A stretch of DNA of 64,000 nt from an uncultured Eubacterium sp. (GTDB lineage Bacteria; Bacillota; Clostridia; Lachnospirales; Lachnospiraceae), in NCBI GenBank assembly GCA_934316845.1, contig CAKRDZ010000006.1, positions 1-64,000 of the forward strand, in the 5' to 3' direction. Positions 51,435-60,541 of this stretch are shown piece after piece. Under the pieces are notes generated by a model. The model was not told where the DNA came from. It ran no database searches and saw nothing but the letters and a program-made list of their open reading frames with translations. The stretch's first letter is position 1, and each line of letters starts with the position of its first letter. The translations under genes and the position numbers were made by a program.

Positions 51435-52319
51435 ATGTTAGAGGTAAAACATGTGACGAAATCATATACCAGAGGGGGAACACCTGCGATTGAAGACATC
51501 TCATTTCAGGTGGAACCGGGAAAGATACACGGATTGATCGGACCAAATGGTTCCGGAAAGACGACATTGATCAAGTGTATCACAGGAATCCTGTCAACCG
51601 ATGAAGGAGAGATTTTACTGGATGGAGAAAAAATCTACGACAATCCGGTGGCAAAGGAAAAGATAGGGTACGTGGCAGATAATTGTAATTTTTTCCTGAA
51701 TTACAAAGTAAAGGACATGATTAAATTTTATCAGGGCATGTACGGAAAATTTGAGGAAGAAGAGTTTCATAAGTTAAATGAAATGTTTCAGATCCCATTG
51801 ACAAGGAGAGTGGGGCATCTGTCGAAGGGGCAGAAAATGCGGCTTTCCTTTATGCTGAATATGGCGATGAAGCCGGAACTGCTTGTGATGGATGAGCCGA
51901 CTTCCGGACTGGATGCGATGGCAAAAGCGGATCTTTTGGAGCAGGTGATCGCCAAAGTAGATTATGATGAGACGGCGGTGATCATTTCGACCCATCATTT
52001 GCATGAACTGGAAAAAATATGTGATACGGTGACGATGATGAACATTGGTGGAATCCAGTATCAGGGAGAACTGGATGACGTGAAAGACAATATTCAGAAA
52101 TATCAGGTGGTATTTAAGGGAGGCATTCCGGAGGGGGTACTTGGCAGTGAAAATATAGTCAATTATTCCAATATCGGAAGCGTTTATACCTTTTTATGGA
52201 AGGGATCGGAAGATGCGATCACCTATTTTATGGATAGAGGAGCAGATCTGGCAGAGCAGACCGAGATTTCTTTGGAAGAAGTCTTTATCTATTCAAATCG
52301 AAGGAGGAGAGAAAAATGA
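51435..52319 (+). CDS. ABC transporter ATP-binding protein (YtrB-like)
   Basis: A 294-residue ATPase. Walker A GPNGSGKTT near residue 36, signature HLSKGQKMRLSFMLNMA near 132 and Walker B LLVMDEPTSGLD near 152 are present; the signature is the LSKGQ variant common in this group. It overlaps the permease start by 4 nt. YtrA-controlled ABC systems in other Firmicutes respond to cell-wall-active compounds; the substrate here is unknown. Confidence 0.9.
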   Translation: MLEVKHVTKSYTRGGTPAIEDISFQVEPGKIHGLIGPNGSGKTTLIKCITGILSTDEGEILLDGEKIYDNPVAKEKIGYVADNCNFFLNYKVKDMIKFYQGMYGKFEEEEFHKLNEMFQIPLTRRVGHLSKGQKMRLSFMLNMAMKPELLVMDEPTSGLDAMAKADLLEQVIAKVDYDETAVIISTHHLHELEKICDTVTMMNIGGIQYQGELDDVKDNIQKYQVVFKGGIPEGVLGSENIVNYSNIGSVYTFLWKGSEDAITYFMDRGADLAEQTEISLEEVFIYSNRRRREK

Positions 52320-53437
52320 GGAATCAATATCGTACGTATATGAAACGTGAGATCAAGAAAACATACCCGCTTCTTATCGCGGGAATTCTGTTTTTGTTAC
52401 TTGCCGGGATCGTTGCTGCGAGTATGACAAAAGGAGCTTATGAAGCTGCTTTGCTTGAAATGTCAGATCACTTTACCAGTCAGACTGTGTTGAATATGTC
52501 AGACGCAACGGATCTTTTTGTGAAAGCGGCATTTGGCGGAAACGCTCCTGCCTTTTATATGATGGCGATTCTTGTGTTTCTTGTGCTGCTTCTTCAGCAG
52601 ACATTTTCACAGGAAAATCGAAGCGGAATTGCAGATTTTTTACAGGTTTTGCCACTTCGTGAGCGGGATAAAGTAATTATGAAACTGATCAATGCCCATG
52701 CGGCAATTGCTTTATATACGTTATCCTTTGGAATTATTATGTCATTGTCCTGTCTGAGTGTCAATGGCAGTCTTCAGAAAGTGACAGAATTTTACTTTAA
52801 ATCTTTTACACAGACCAATCCTTACAGTTTGATCTGGCATAGCGCGCTTTTACAATTTTTGGGAATGAGTTCCATGTATCTGATCTTCTTCCTGACGATC
52901 ACCTGCATTCATAACCGCTTTTTGTCTTATGCAATTGGTGTCGGTTTCTTGATCAGTCCGGTGGCGTTCAGTCTGTGGTTTGGTGATATCTTTCGTTATG
53001 GACAGGAGAGAAGTCTGATCGTAAGATACTTCATTCCCTGCTACTTCTTCCCGGATGTGCTCTTTATAGCTACGTCAGAAAGCGATTCTTATCTAAATAT
53101 CCAGTGGGACGGATATGGCGCACATATTACACTTTACATTGGTATGATCGTAGTGGCAGGTGCCTTGATCGTGCTTGCCGTCTCCAAAAAATGGCATATT
53201 CGGGAGGCGCACAATGTGCTGATGAACGATGAAACGGCAGCACAGTTTGTTATCACAGGAATTGCATTTTGTACCGCATTGTTTGGGGCAGATTTTATCC
53301 TGCAGATGATAACTTATGGCAGAGACCATTATTCTATGGTGACATACTGGGTACTGTGCATTATCATTACGATTATTTGTTACACAATTCTAAGTATTAT
53401 CCGGCGGCTGATCGAAAAACGTCAGCAGGGAATGTAA
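52316..53437 (+). CDS. ABC transporter permease
   Basis: A 373-residue membrane protein with about seven hydrophobic segments and a large loop after the first helix, as in ABC-2 permeases of the Ytr/Bce type. It starts in the preceding gene's stop (ATGA overlap). A conserved EN motif (FSQENRSGIADFLQVLPLR) follows the second helix, as in many ABC-2 permeases. Confidence 0.85.
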   Translation: MRNQYRTYMKREIKKTYPLLIAGILFLLLAGIVAASMTKGAYEAALLEMSDHFTSQTVLNMSDATDLFVKAAFGGNAPAFYMMAILVFLVLLLQQTFSQENRSGIADFLQVLPLRERDKVIMKLINAHAAIALYTLSFGIIMSLSCLSVNGSLQKVTEFYFKSFTQTNPYSLIWHSALLQFLGMSSMYLIFFLTITCIHNRFLSYAIGVGFLISPVAFSLWFGDIFRYGQERSLIVRYFIPCYFFPDVLFIATSESDSYLNIQWDGYGAHITLYIGMIVVAGALIVLAVSKKWHIREAHNVLMNDETAAQFVITGIAFCTALFGADFILQMITYGRDHYSMVTYWVLCIIITIICYTILSIIRRLIEKRQQGM

Positions 53438-53453
53438 GAAAGGGGGCATAATG

Positions 53454-54482
53454 ATGAATGCTAAAAATTCAAAATGGCTGGGAATTATCCTTGTTCCATT
53501 TATATTTGGAATTTTAATTCTAGTGGCATCGGTATCGGTCAAAGGGCAAAAAGAAGATGCGTACAGCAACCTGACGATGGATGCCATGAGTGGGACAGAA
53601 AACTATACGGCGCGGGGGTACGTGAAAGCAAAGGACTTTCCGCAGGCACTTAAAAATCTTGTCGCTTCGGGGCTGCTTTCCCTTGACGAGGATACGGCTC
53701 TCGACGATAAGGATGATTATGTGGAAGACGCGAGCAGTTATAAATCCAGTTACGAATGCCTGTTAGACAGCGCGGAATTTATGAAGAGAAAGACCGGAAA
53801 TGTGGTGAGTACATTAGATTCGGAATCTGATTATATGTTCAAGATCAAGTTTGACTATAAGGAAAAAGCATTTACGGACGAGTCCTATGATACGATCGCC
53901 AAAGTGGAACAATGTGGTTTTACCGGATTTACGGAGCAGATCAAGCGGCTGGAAAAAGAGTATCAGAGCATATCACAGACAGCCATAGAAGATGGGCAGT
54001 ATGACTTATACTATCGGATCTATAATCAGGGAGTCGGTTTTGAATTGAATGAGTTATTACACGGAGAGATTGAAGTGGAACTGCAGTTGAATATCAACAG
54101 TCTTTACATTCCGGAAAAATACCAGAACATCATTGAAACCGTGACACAAAGTGAAGAGTATATGCTTCGTGCCTCCAGTGTAGATACGAAAAGTGAGGTT
54201 CTGACATTTGGTGCGGCCAATGCTGTCCTGACACGGGGTACAGGACAAAACTACGAGGAAGGAACCGGACCGGATCTGCCGACCTTTGGCGACACGACGA
54301 TCAGTTTCATCTTTCAGGATAATCAGGTGACCGGATACTATGTCACAACCAATGAAAACAAATTGGAATTGACAGAATCTGACAAAAAACTCATTCAGAC
54401 GGTGGCGCCGGGACTTAAACTGAGCTTTCCGGAACGTCCAAATTACACCGAACTTTCCAATAAATTATATATTGCCAAATAA
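53454..54482 (+). CDS. Uncharacterised membrane-anchored protein of the gntR-ABC operon
   Basis: A 342-residue protein with one N-terminal helix (about 8-28, GIILVPFIFGILILVASVSV) and a large extracytoplasmic domain of mixed alpha/beta character. I cannot name a family. An in-frame ATG at 53451 is also possible; AGGGGG is 7 nt before 53454. Position in the operon suggests an accessory or sensor subunit of the ABC transporter. Confidence 0.72.
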   Translation: MNAKNSKWLGIILVPFIFGILILVASVSVKGQKEDAYSNLTMDAMSGTENYTARGYVKAKDFPQALKNLVASGLLSLDEDTALDDKDDYVEDASSYKSSYECLLDSAEFMKRKTGNVVSTLDSESDYMFKIKFDYKEKAFTDESYDTIAKVEQCGFTGFTEQIKRLEKEYQSISQTAIEDGQYDLYYRIYNQGVGFELNELLHGEIEVELQLNINSLYIPEKYQNIIETVTQSEEYMLRASSVDTKSEVLTFGAANAVLTRGTGQNYEEGTGPDLPTFGDTTISFIFQDNQVTGYYVTTNENKLELTESDKKLIQTVAPGLKLSFPERPNYTELSNKLYIAK

Positions 54483-54487
54483 AAACC

Positions 54488-54516
54488 TTTAAAAGCCTCT
54501 TTGTTTGTGGTAGAAT
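54488..54516 (+). promoter_or_regulatory. Possible fbp promoter inside the terminator hairpin
   Basis: TTTAAA (54488-54493) and TAGAAT (54511-54516) are 17 bp apart, and TGG before the -10 box gives an extended -10 element. Transcripts from here would begin after the left arm of the hairpin at 54491-54551. Confidence 0.5.
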
Positions 54517-54555
54517 AAATACTGATTCTACGAACAAACAGGAGGCTTTTTTTTA
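54491..54555 (+). terminator. Terminator-like hairpin covering the fbp ribosome binding site
   Basis: Left arm AAAAGCCTC, TTTGTTTGT, GTAGAAT pairs with ATTCTAC, ACAAACA and GAGGCTTTT, then eight T residues. The fbp Shine-Dalgarno AGGAGG (54541-54546) lies in the right arm. The structure would end the upstream ABC operon and also block fbp translation on any read-through RNA. Confidence 0.8.
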
Positions 54556-56453
54556 TGTCCGTTGACAGAACATTATACTTGAAGATTTTAGCAGAAAAAT
54601 ATCAATCGGTACAAGCCGTTTGCAGAGAGATTATAAATTTGAATGCGATACTCAACCTGCCGAAGGGAACGGAACATTTTATGAGTGACCTTCATGGGGA
54701 GTATGAAGCATTTTGCCATATACTGAACAACTGCTCCGGAGTCATCCGCGAGAAGGTGGATCTTTTGTTTGAAGAGCAGTTAAATGACTCCGAACGTCAG
54801 GCAGTCTGTACCCTGATCTACTATCCAAAAGAAAAGCTGGAACAGTTAAAAAAGGAAAATGCCCTGTCCACAGAGAGATACCGCATGATCCTGAATCAGC
54901 TGATCGAGATTGCCAAACTTCTTTCTTCTAAATATACAAGATCGAAAGTGCGTAAGGCGATGCCGGAGGATTTTGCGTATATTATCGACGAGCTTCTGCA
55001 TGTGCAGAAAGACGAGGACGATAACCAGGTGCGCTATCACCAGAAGATTTTGGATACGATACTGGAAATTGACAATGCGGATGAATTTATCGTCGCACTG
55101 GCGGAGCTGATCAAGCGGCTGGCGGTCGACCACCTGCATATCGTCGGAGATATTTTTGACCGCGGGCCTTATGCGGATAAGATCATGGATCTTTTGATGA
55201 ACTACCATTCCCTAGATTTTGAGTGGGGAAACCATGATATCTTGTGGATGGGGGCAGCAGCGGGCAACCAGGCGTGTATTGCCAATGTTGTGAAAAATAA
55301 CCTGCGCCACCATAACACCGAGATCTTAGAGAGCGGCTATGGCATCAGTCTCCGCGAACTGGCATTGTTTGCGGAAAAAACGTATGCCAATGTGGAGCCG
55401 ATGGAGGCTGCTGACAAAGCGGTTTCCGTCATGCTTTTGAAACTGGAAGGCCAGACGATACAGCGTCATCCGGAATATGGGATGAATGACCGTTTGCTCC
55501 TTTCAAAGATCAATAAAGAGAAAAAGACCGTCGAGATTGGTGGAAAAGAATATTCGCTGAAAGATGGGGACTTTCCTACGATCCAGCAGGAAGACGCGTA
55601 TGTGCTCACCGAAGAAGAAGCGCATGTGATGGACGAGCTTACGACAGCATTTATGAACAGTGACCGTTTGCAGCGGCACATTTCCTATCTGTATGAAAAG
55701 GGAAGCATGTACCGTATATTTAATGGAAACCTGCTGTATCACGGCTGTGTGCCATTGGATGAAAGTGGAAATTTTAATGGCGTACGGTTTGGCGACGAAA
55801 TATATCAGGGAAAACGGTATCTTGATTATGCGGATAAGATGGCAAGACGGGCGTATTTTCACCGCAAAGACCGTGACGCATTGGATTTTATGTGGTTTTT
55901 GTGGTGCGGACGCAAATCCCCGCTTTGCGGGCGCAATATTAAGACCTTTGAAAGAATGTTTGTGACCGACGAGAGTGCGTGGGTTGAGGAGAGCAATCCG
56001 TACTACCGCTATCATGAGGAAGAACGCACCTGCAATATGATTCTGCGTGAGTTTGGACTGTATTCCGAACATTCACACATTATCAACGGGCATACGCCGG
56101 TAAAAACGATGGAAGGGGAACAGCCGATCCGGGCAGGCGGCAAACTGCTTGTCATCGATGGCGGATTCTGCAAAGATTATCATAAGACGACGGGAATTGC
56201 GGGATATACATTAATTTACAATTCCCACGGTATGCGTATCAAAGCGCATCATCCGTTTGAAAGCGTTAAAAAGGCATTACAGGAAAACAAAGACATTGCG
56301 TCGGAGAGTCAGATCGTAGAGACGGAGAAAACCCGTGTACTCGTAAAAGATACGGACGTGGGAAAAAAGATCATGGCTTATATATCCGATCTGGAAGAAT
56401 TGATGCAGCAGTACCGCAATGGAACGATTGAACCGGGTACGAAGCTGTTTTGA
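54555..56453 (+). CDS. fbp: Fructose-1,6-bisphosphatase class III
   Basis: Gluconeogenic enzyme removing the C1 phosphate of fructose-1,6-bisphosphate, in the cytoplasm. At 632 residues it matches the Firmicutes class III form. Metallophosphatase motifs are seen in FMSDLHGEY near residue 41, VGDIFDRGP near 195, EWGNHDILWMGA near 225 and NGHTPVK near 513. The start follows an AGGAGG inside the upstream hairpin. The next gene is the rhodanese-TtcA fusion, 31 bp away. Confidence 0.96.
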   Translation: MSVDRTLYLKILAEKYQSVQAVCREIINLNAILNLPKGTEHFMSDLHGEYEAFCHILNNCSGVIREKVDLLFEEQLNDSERQAVCTLIYYPKEKLEQLKKENALSTERYRMILNQLIEIAKLLSSKYTRSKVRKAMPEDFAYIIDELLHVQKDEDDNQVRYHQKILDTILEIDNADEFIVALAELIKRLAVDHLHIVGDIFDRGPYADKIMDLLMNYHSLDFEWGNHDILWMGAAAGNQACIANVVKNNLRHHNTEILESGYGISLRELALFAEKTYANVEPMEAADKAVSVMLLKLEGQTIQRHPEYGMNDRLLLSKINKEKKTVEIGGKEYSLKDGDFPTIQQEDAYVLTEEEAHVMDELTTAFMNSDRLQRHISYLYEKGSMYRIFNGNLLYHGCVPLDESGNFNGVRFGDEIYQGKRYLDYADKMARRAYFHRKDRDALDFMWFLWCGRKSPLCGRNIKTFERMFVTDESAWVEESNPYYRYHEEERTCNMILREFGLYSEHSHIINGHTPVKTMEGEQPIRAGGKLLVIDGGFCKDYHKTTGIAGYTLIYNSHGMRIKAHHPFESVKKALQENKDIASESQIVETEKTRVLVKDTDVGKKIMAYISDLEELMQQYRNGTIEPGTKLF

Positions 56454-56484
56454 CAGATATTTACAATAAAGGAAGGCGAAGAAG

Positions 56485-57660
56485 ATGAGACAGATCAGTG
56501 TACAGGAAGTCCTTGCGTTATCGAATGAGGAAGCAGTTTTGGTAGATATACGGCAAGAGGAAGAATTTTCCAGGGGAAGCATTCCGGGAGCAGTAAATAT
56601 CCCGGCTGAAGAACTGGAAGATCACGCGGAGTTATGGCAGCAGGACAAGACGGTGTACTTATTCTGCCATACAGGACGCAAGAGTGCGGAATGCGTACAG
56701 GATCTGGAAAAAGAAGGAAAAAATGTCGTCGATGTAGAAGGGGGATACCGTTCGTATCTGCGGTACTCTCTGAGCCAGTTTACGAAGCAGGAAGAAAATC
56801 TGGAAGAACGCACGGCACAGATTGAGCGGAGCATTATCAAAAAATTCCGCAAGCCGATCTGGCGCCGGTTTACGAAAGCCATTAAAGAATATGAGCTGAT
56901 CCGGGAAGGAGATAGGATTGCGGTCTGTATCTCCGGTGGCAAGGATTCCATGCTTTTGGCAAAACTCATTCAGGAGATCAAAAAGCACGGACAGATTTCC
57001 TTTGATGCAATCTTTCTTGTAATGAATCCGGGGTACAATGAGGACAACTGGAATATCATACAAAACAATGCGAAAATACTGGGAATTCCGCTGACGGTGT
57101 TTAATACGGAGATCTTTGATGTGGTTGCAGGTATCGAGAAAAATCCATGTTATCTCTGCGCAAGAATGCGCCGCGGCTACCTGTATTCGAAGGCAAAAGA
57201 ACTCGGCTGTAATAAGATCGCACTCGGACACCATTTTGATGACGTGATCGAGACGATTTTGATGGGAATGCTTTACAGCGGAAAAGTCGAGACGATGATG
57301 CCAAAGTTAAACAGCTCAAACTTTGCCGGCATGGAGCTGATCCGTCCGCTGTATCTTGTCAAAGAAGCGGATATCAAGGCATGGCGGGATTACAACGATC
57401 TGCATTTTATCCAGTGTGCCTGCCGGTTTACCGAGCATTGTGCGACGTGCGGCGGTGACAAGCCGTCGAAGCGCGATGAGATGAAAGAACTGATTGCGCA
57501 GTTTCGTAAGACAAGTGATGTTATCGAGTCGAATATTTTCAACAGCGTGCGGAATATCAATCTGCGTACTGTGATCGGCTATCATAAGGATGACTGGGAA
57601 TATAATTTTTTAGATGATTATGACAAATATCGGAAGGAGGAGGACGATGAGGGACAATAA
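56485..57660 (+). CDS. Rhodanese-TtcA-like fusion (sulfurtransferase / PP-loop tRNA thiolation type)
   Basis: A 391-residue protein of two parts. Residues 1-100 form a rhodanese domain (VLVDIRQEEEFSRGSIPGA) with an intact active-site loop FCHTGRKS near 67-74. From about residue 115 on is a TtcA-like PP-loop ATPase: SGGKDSM near 151, CYLCARMRRG near 231, LGHHFDDVIET near 250 and a C-terminal CACRFTEHC..C cluster. TtcA thiolates C32 of tRNA with a 4Fe-4S cluster and a sulfur donor; a built-in rhodanese could supply the persulfide. The overlap of 14 nt with the ABC gene suggests shared expression. Confidence 0.85.
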   Translation: MRQISVQEVLALSNEEAVLVDIRQEEEFSRGSIPGAVNIPAEELEDHAELWQQDKTVYLFCHTGRKSAECVQDLEKEGKNVVDVEGGYRSYLRYSLSQFTKQEENLEERTAQIERSIIKKFRKPIWRRFTKAIKEYELIREGDRIAVCISGGKDSMLLAKLIQEIKKHGQISFDAIFLVMNPGYNEDNWNIIQNNAKILGIPLTVFNTEIFDVVAGIEKNPCYLCARMRRGYLYSKAKELGCNKIALGHHFDDVIETILMGMLYSGKVETMMPKLNSSNFAGMELIRPLYLVKEADIKAWRDYNDLHFIQCACRFTEHCATCGGDKPSKRDEMKELIAQFRKTSDVIESNIFNSVRNINLRTVIGYHKDDWEYNFLDDYDKYRKEEDDEGQ

Positions 57661-59971
57661 ACTGCCATCCTGTGTGGAGAAGCAGATTCGGAAACAGGGC
57701 ATCGAAAGACAGGATATCGTGGCGGTATCGCCATTTGACCTGTCATTTTCAAGTGAATATGTAAATGGATATGTGTTTTTGACAAAAGATACTCTGGGGG
57801 TCGCAGTCAGTGAACCGGACGCGCAGAGCATCCGTTATTTTCGCGGAACAAAGACAAAGGACATGGCGTATGGAGAGGATCAAAAAGAGTATGCCTGCCG
57901 TTATTATGAGCGAAAAGGAATTACAAATATTTCCATTTCCAAGCAGCTGGCAACGAGCCTTGTTATCATGCAGTATCAGGGGATCGAATACCGGCTTTGT
58001 GCGCTGACAAACCTGTATCTGGCGCAGATGAACGAGTTTGTGAAAGCCTTAAGACAGGAAGCACAGCCGCAGGCCGAAGAGGCGGCGGAAGAAAAAGAAG
58101 CCGGTTCGGAAGAATTGTACTGTCCGCGGTGTGGAACGATGTATCCGGATCCGGTGCGGAAAATATGTCCGAAATGCATGAACAAGCGATCCATCTTTAC
58201 ACGGACACTGCGTTATTTCTGGAAATACCGCGTGAAGATGTCAGCCCTTCTTTTCTGTTACGTTTTTTCGGCATTTATAAATATTATATGGCCGTATCTG
58301 AGTGGTACGGTGTTATTTGACTGGGTGCTTAAGAAAAATGATGTGATTTTGGGAAAATTTGGAATAGCCGGAGAGTATACGCTGGCACTCCTTATCCTGG
58401 TCGCGGCAATGATCGTGGCAAGAATTTTGCAGCGCGGGGTGACGCTCGTGCAGGGAGTGTTGATGGCGCAGGTCGTAGCGGATACGGTGCGCGATATCAA
58501 ACAGGACGTATTTGCTGCACTGGGAAGGCTGTCGATCGGCTTTTTTACGAGCAAACAGACCGGAAGTCTGATGACGCGTGTCCTCAGCGATGCGGAACGT
58601 GTGACAAACTTTTTTCTGGACGGCTTTCCGTACATATTTATTCATGGATTTACGATCATTGCCACGTTTTGCGTGATGTTCCGGCTCAATGCGCCGATGG
58701 CGCTTGTGGCGTGTGTGCTTCTGCCGCTCTTAGTCTTTATGAGTGTGCGGTTAAAACCTAAATTATGGAGTCTGTTTGGAAGACGTCATCGAGCAGAACG
58801 GGCAGTAAACAGCCGCGTCAATGATAATCTGACCGGTGCCAGAGTGGTGAAGGCATTTGGACAGCAGGCGGCAGAAAATGCGAGATTTGAGCCGGTTAAT
58901 GAACGTCTGAAAGACGCGGAGATCCGGATTGTAAAATACAACAACCGGTTTACGATACTATATAATCTGGTTCAGGAAATTTCCAGTATCTGGGTGTGGA
59001 TCGTAGGCGTGATCCTGCTTCTGGGAACCGGGGATATTGAACTCGGTGTATTGATTACGTTTGTCGGCTATGTGGGGCAGCTCAATGGACCGATGAACTT
59101 CTTTTCACGGGTATTTCAGATGTGGTCGGACAGTATCAATTCGGCACAGCGAATGTTTGAGATCATGGATGCAATCCCGGACATTGAGGAGGCTGAGCAT
59201 CCGGTGGCTTTGAAAGAGCCGGAGGGAGAGATTGAACTCTCGCATGTGACATTTGGCTATGAGACCAATAAACCGGTGCTGAAAGATATTACCCTGCACG
59301 TAAAACCGGGGGAGATGCTTGGTGTTGTGGGGCGTTCCGGAGCCGGAAAGACGACACTTGTCAATCTGATCTCAAGGCTGTATGATGTCAATGAGGGCGA
59401 GATCCGCATCGACGGTGTCCCGGTAAAAGAACTGGCTTTTCACGATCTGCGGCGCAATGTGGCGATGGTTTCCCAGGATACGTATATTTTTATGGGAACG
59501 GTGGCAGAAAATATCGCGTATGCCGATCCGGATGCATCGCGGGAAGACATCATACGCGCAGCGATGTTAGCCAGCGCACATGAATTTATCAGCAATATGC
59601 CTGATGGTTATGATACCATGATCGGGGCAGCGGGAAAAGACTTATCGGGCGGTGAAAAACAGCGAATCTCCATCGCGCGGGCCATTCTTGCGGATCCGAA
59701 GATATTGATTCTTGATGAAGCGACAGCAAGTGTGGATACAGCGACGGAGAAGGCCATCCAGGAGTCGCTCAATTACCTTGTCAAAGGGCGTACCACATTG
59801 TCCATCGCACACCGCCTTTCGACCCTGCGGGATGCAGACCGTCTCGTCGTGATCGACGAAGGAAAGATTGCTGAGCAGGGAACGGCAGAACAGCTGGAAC
59901 AGAAACAGGGCATTTATTATAAACTGATGAAATTACAGACGGAGTCCCTGGCACTCAAAGGACTTGACTAA
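57647..59971 (+). CDS. ABC exporter half-transporter with N-terminal zinc-ribbon extension
   Basis: A 774-residue fused permease-ATPase. Residues 1-160 are a soluble domain, followed by a zinc ribbon (YCPRCGTMYPD and ICPKCM, about 163-184). Six-helix ABC_membrane region about 195-505. ATPase: Walker A GRSGAGKTT near 566, signature LSGGEKQR near 668, Walker B ILILDEATAS near 688, and the H-loop AHRLS. Both catalytic glutamate and signature are intact. A similar exporter with the same extension is encoded at 60542. The start at 57647 is supported by GGAGGAGG upstream. Confidence 0.87.
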   Translation: MRDNKLPSCVEKQIRKQGIERQDIVAVSPFDLSFSSEYVNGYVFLTKDTLGVAVSEPDAQSIRYFRGTKTKDMAYGEDQKEYACRYYERKGITNISISKQLATSLVIMQYQGIEYRLCALTNLYLAQMNEFVKALRQEAQPQAEEAAEEKEAGSEELYCPRCGTMYPDPVRKICPKCMNKRSIFTRTLRYFWKYRVKMSALLFCYVFSAFINIIWPYLSGTVLFDWVLKKNDVILGKFGIAGEYTLALLILVAAMIVARILQRGVTLVQGVLMAQVVADTVRDIKQDVFAALGRLSIGFFTSKQTGSLMTRVLSDAERVTNFFLDGFPYIFIHGFTIIATFCVMFRLNAPMALVACVLLPLLVFMSVRLKPKLWSLFGRRHRAERAVNSRVNDNLTGARVVKAFGQQAAENARFEPVNERLKDAEIRIVKYNNRFTILYNLVQEISSIWVWIVGVILLLGTGDIELGVLITFVGYVGQLNGPMNFFSRVFQMWSDSINSAQRMFEIMDAIPDIEEAEHPVALKEPEGEIELSHVTFGYETNKPVLKDITLHVKPGEMLGVVGRSGAGKTTLVNLISRLYDVNEGEIRIDGVPVKELAFHDLRRNVAMVSQDTYIFMGTVAENIAYADPDASREDIIRAAMLASAHEFISNMPDGYDTMIGAAGKDLSGGEKQRISIARAILADPKILILDEATASVDTATEKAIQESLNYLVKGRTTLSIAHRLSTLRDADRLVVIDEGKIAEQGTAEQLEQKQGIYYKLMKLQTESLALKGLD

Positions 59972-59988
59972 GAGGGGAGGCATAGGAA

Positions 59989-60528
59989 ATGGAACAATTT
60001 GAAAGAGAACAGATCGAGCGGGAAACGGAAGAGATGACGGCACTGCACTATCTGACAAAAGACAATGCGGTATTTGAACGAACCAAAGGCGGTTTTATCC
60101 GTCTTACGTTTGAGGGGAAGACATGGGAACGGGTTCAGGTGATCCGGTTGTTCCCGTTTACCGAGCCGGACGGGTTTATCTCCATCCGGACGGTGGAAGA
60201 GAGATCGCGGGAAATCGGTGTGGTAAAAGATATGAAAGACGTTTCGAAAGAAACGAAAAAGATGTTACTGGAACAATTGAATTTACATTATTTTACACCG
60301 GTGATCCAAAAAGTGATTTCGATCAAAGATGAATACGGCTATGCGTATTTCCATGTTTTGACAGACCGCGGAGAATGCCGTTTCACGATCAATATGGGAG
60401 CGAGCGCGGTGACAAGATTGTCGGAAAAGAGGCTTCTGATCACAGATCTCGACGAAAACCGGTTTGAGATCCCGGACGTCTTTGCTCTGACACAGAAGGA
60501 ACAGAGAAAACTGGATTTATTTTTGTAA
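59989..60528 (+). CDS. DUF1854 family protein
   Basis: A 179-residue soluble protein of the DUF1854 family. Signature stretches are IRLFPFTEPDGFISIRT, GVVKDMKDVSKETKKML and YFTPVIQKVISIKDEYGYAY (last residues before FHV). It is flanked by two exporters that carry related N-terminal domains. In some Proteobacteria DUF1854 genes occur beside ABC exporters linked to cyanophycin metabolism; no cyanophycin gene is seen in this window. Its job is unknown, but the invariant position between two exporters suggests a subunit or chaperone. Confidence 0.85.
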   Translation: MEQFEREQIERETEEMTALHYLTKDNAVFERTKGGFIRLTFEGKTWERVQVIRLFPFTEPDGFISIRTVEERSREIGVVKDMKDVSKETKKMLLEQLNLHYFTPVIQKVISIKDEYGYAYFHVLTDRGECRFTINMGASAVTRLSEKRLLITDLDENRFEIPDVFALTQKEQRKLDLFL

Positions 60529-60541
60529 ATAGGAGAATGCG

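Noticed and set aside
59989..60528. Cyanophycin metabolism locus
   Set aside because: DUF1854 and ABC exporters alone do not show it; no cyanophycin synthetase or cyanophycinase is seen in the window.
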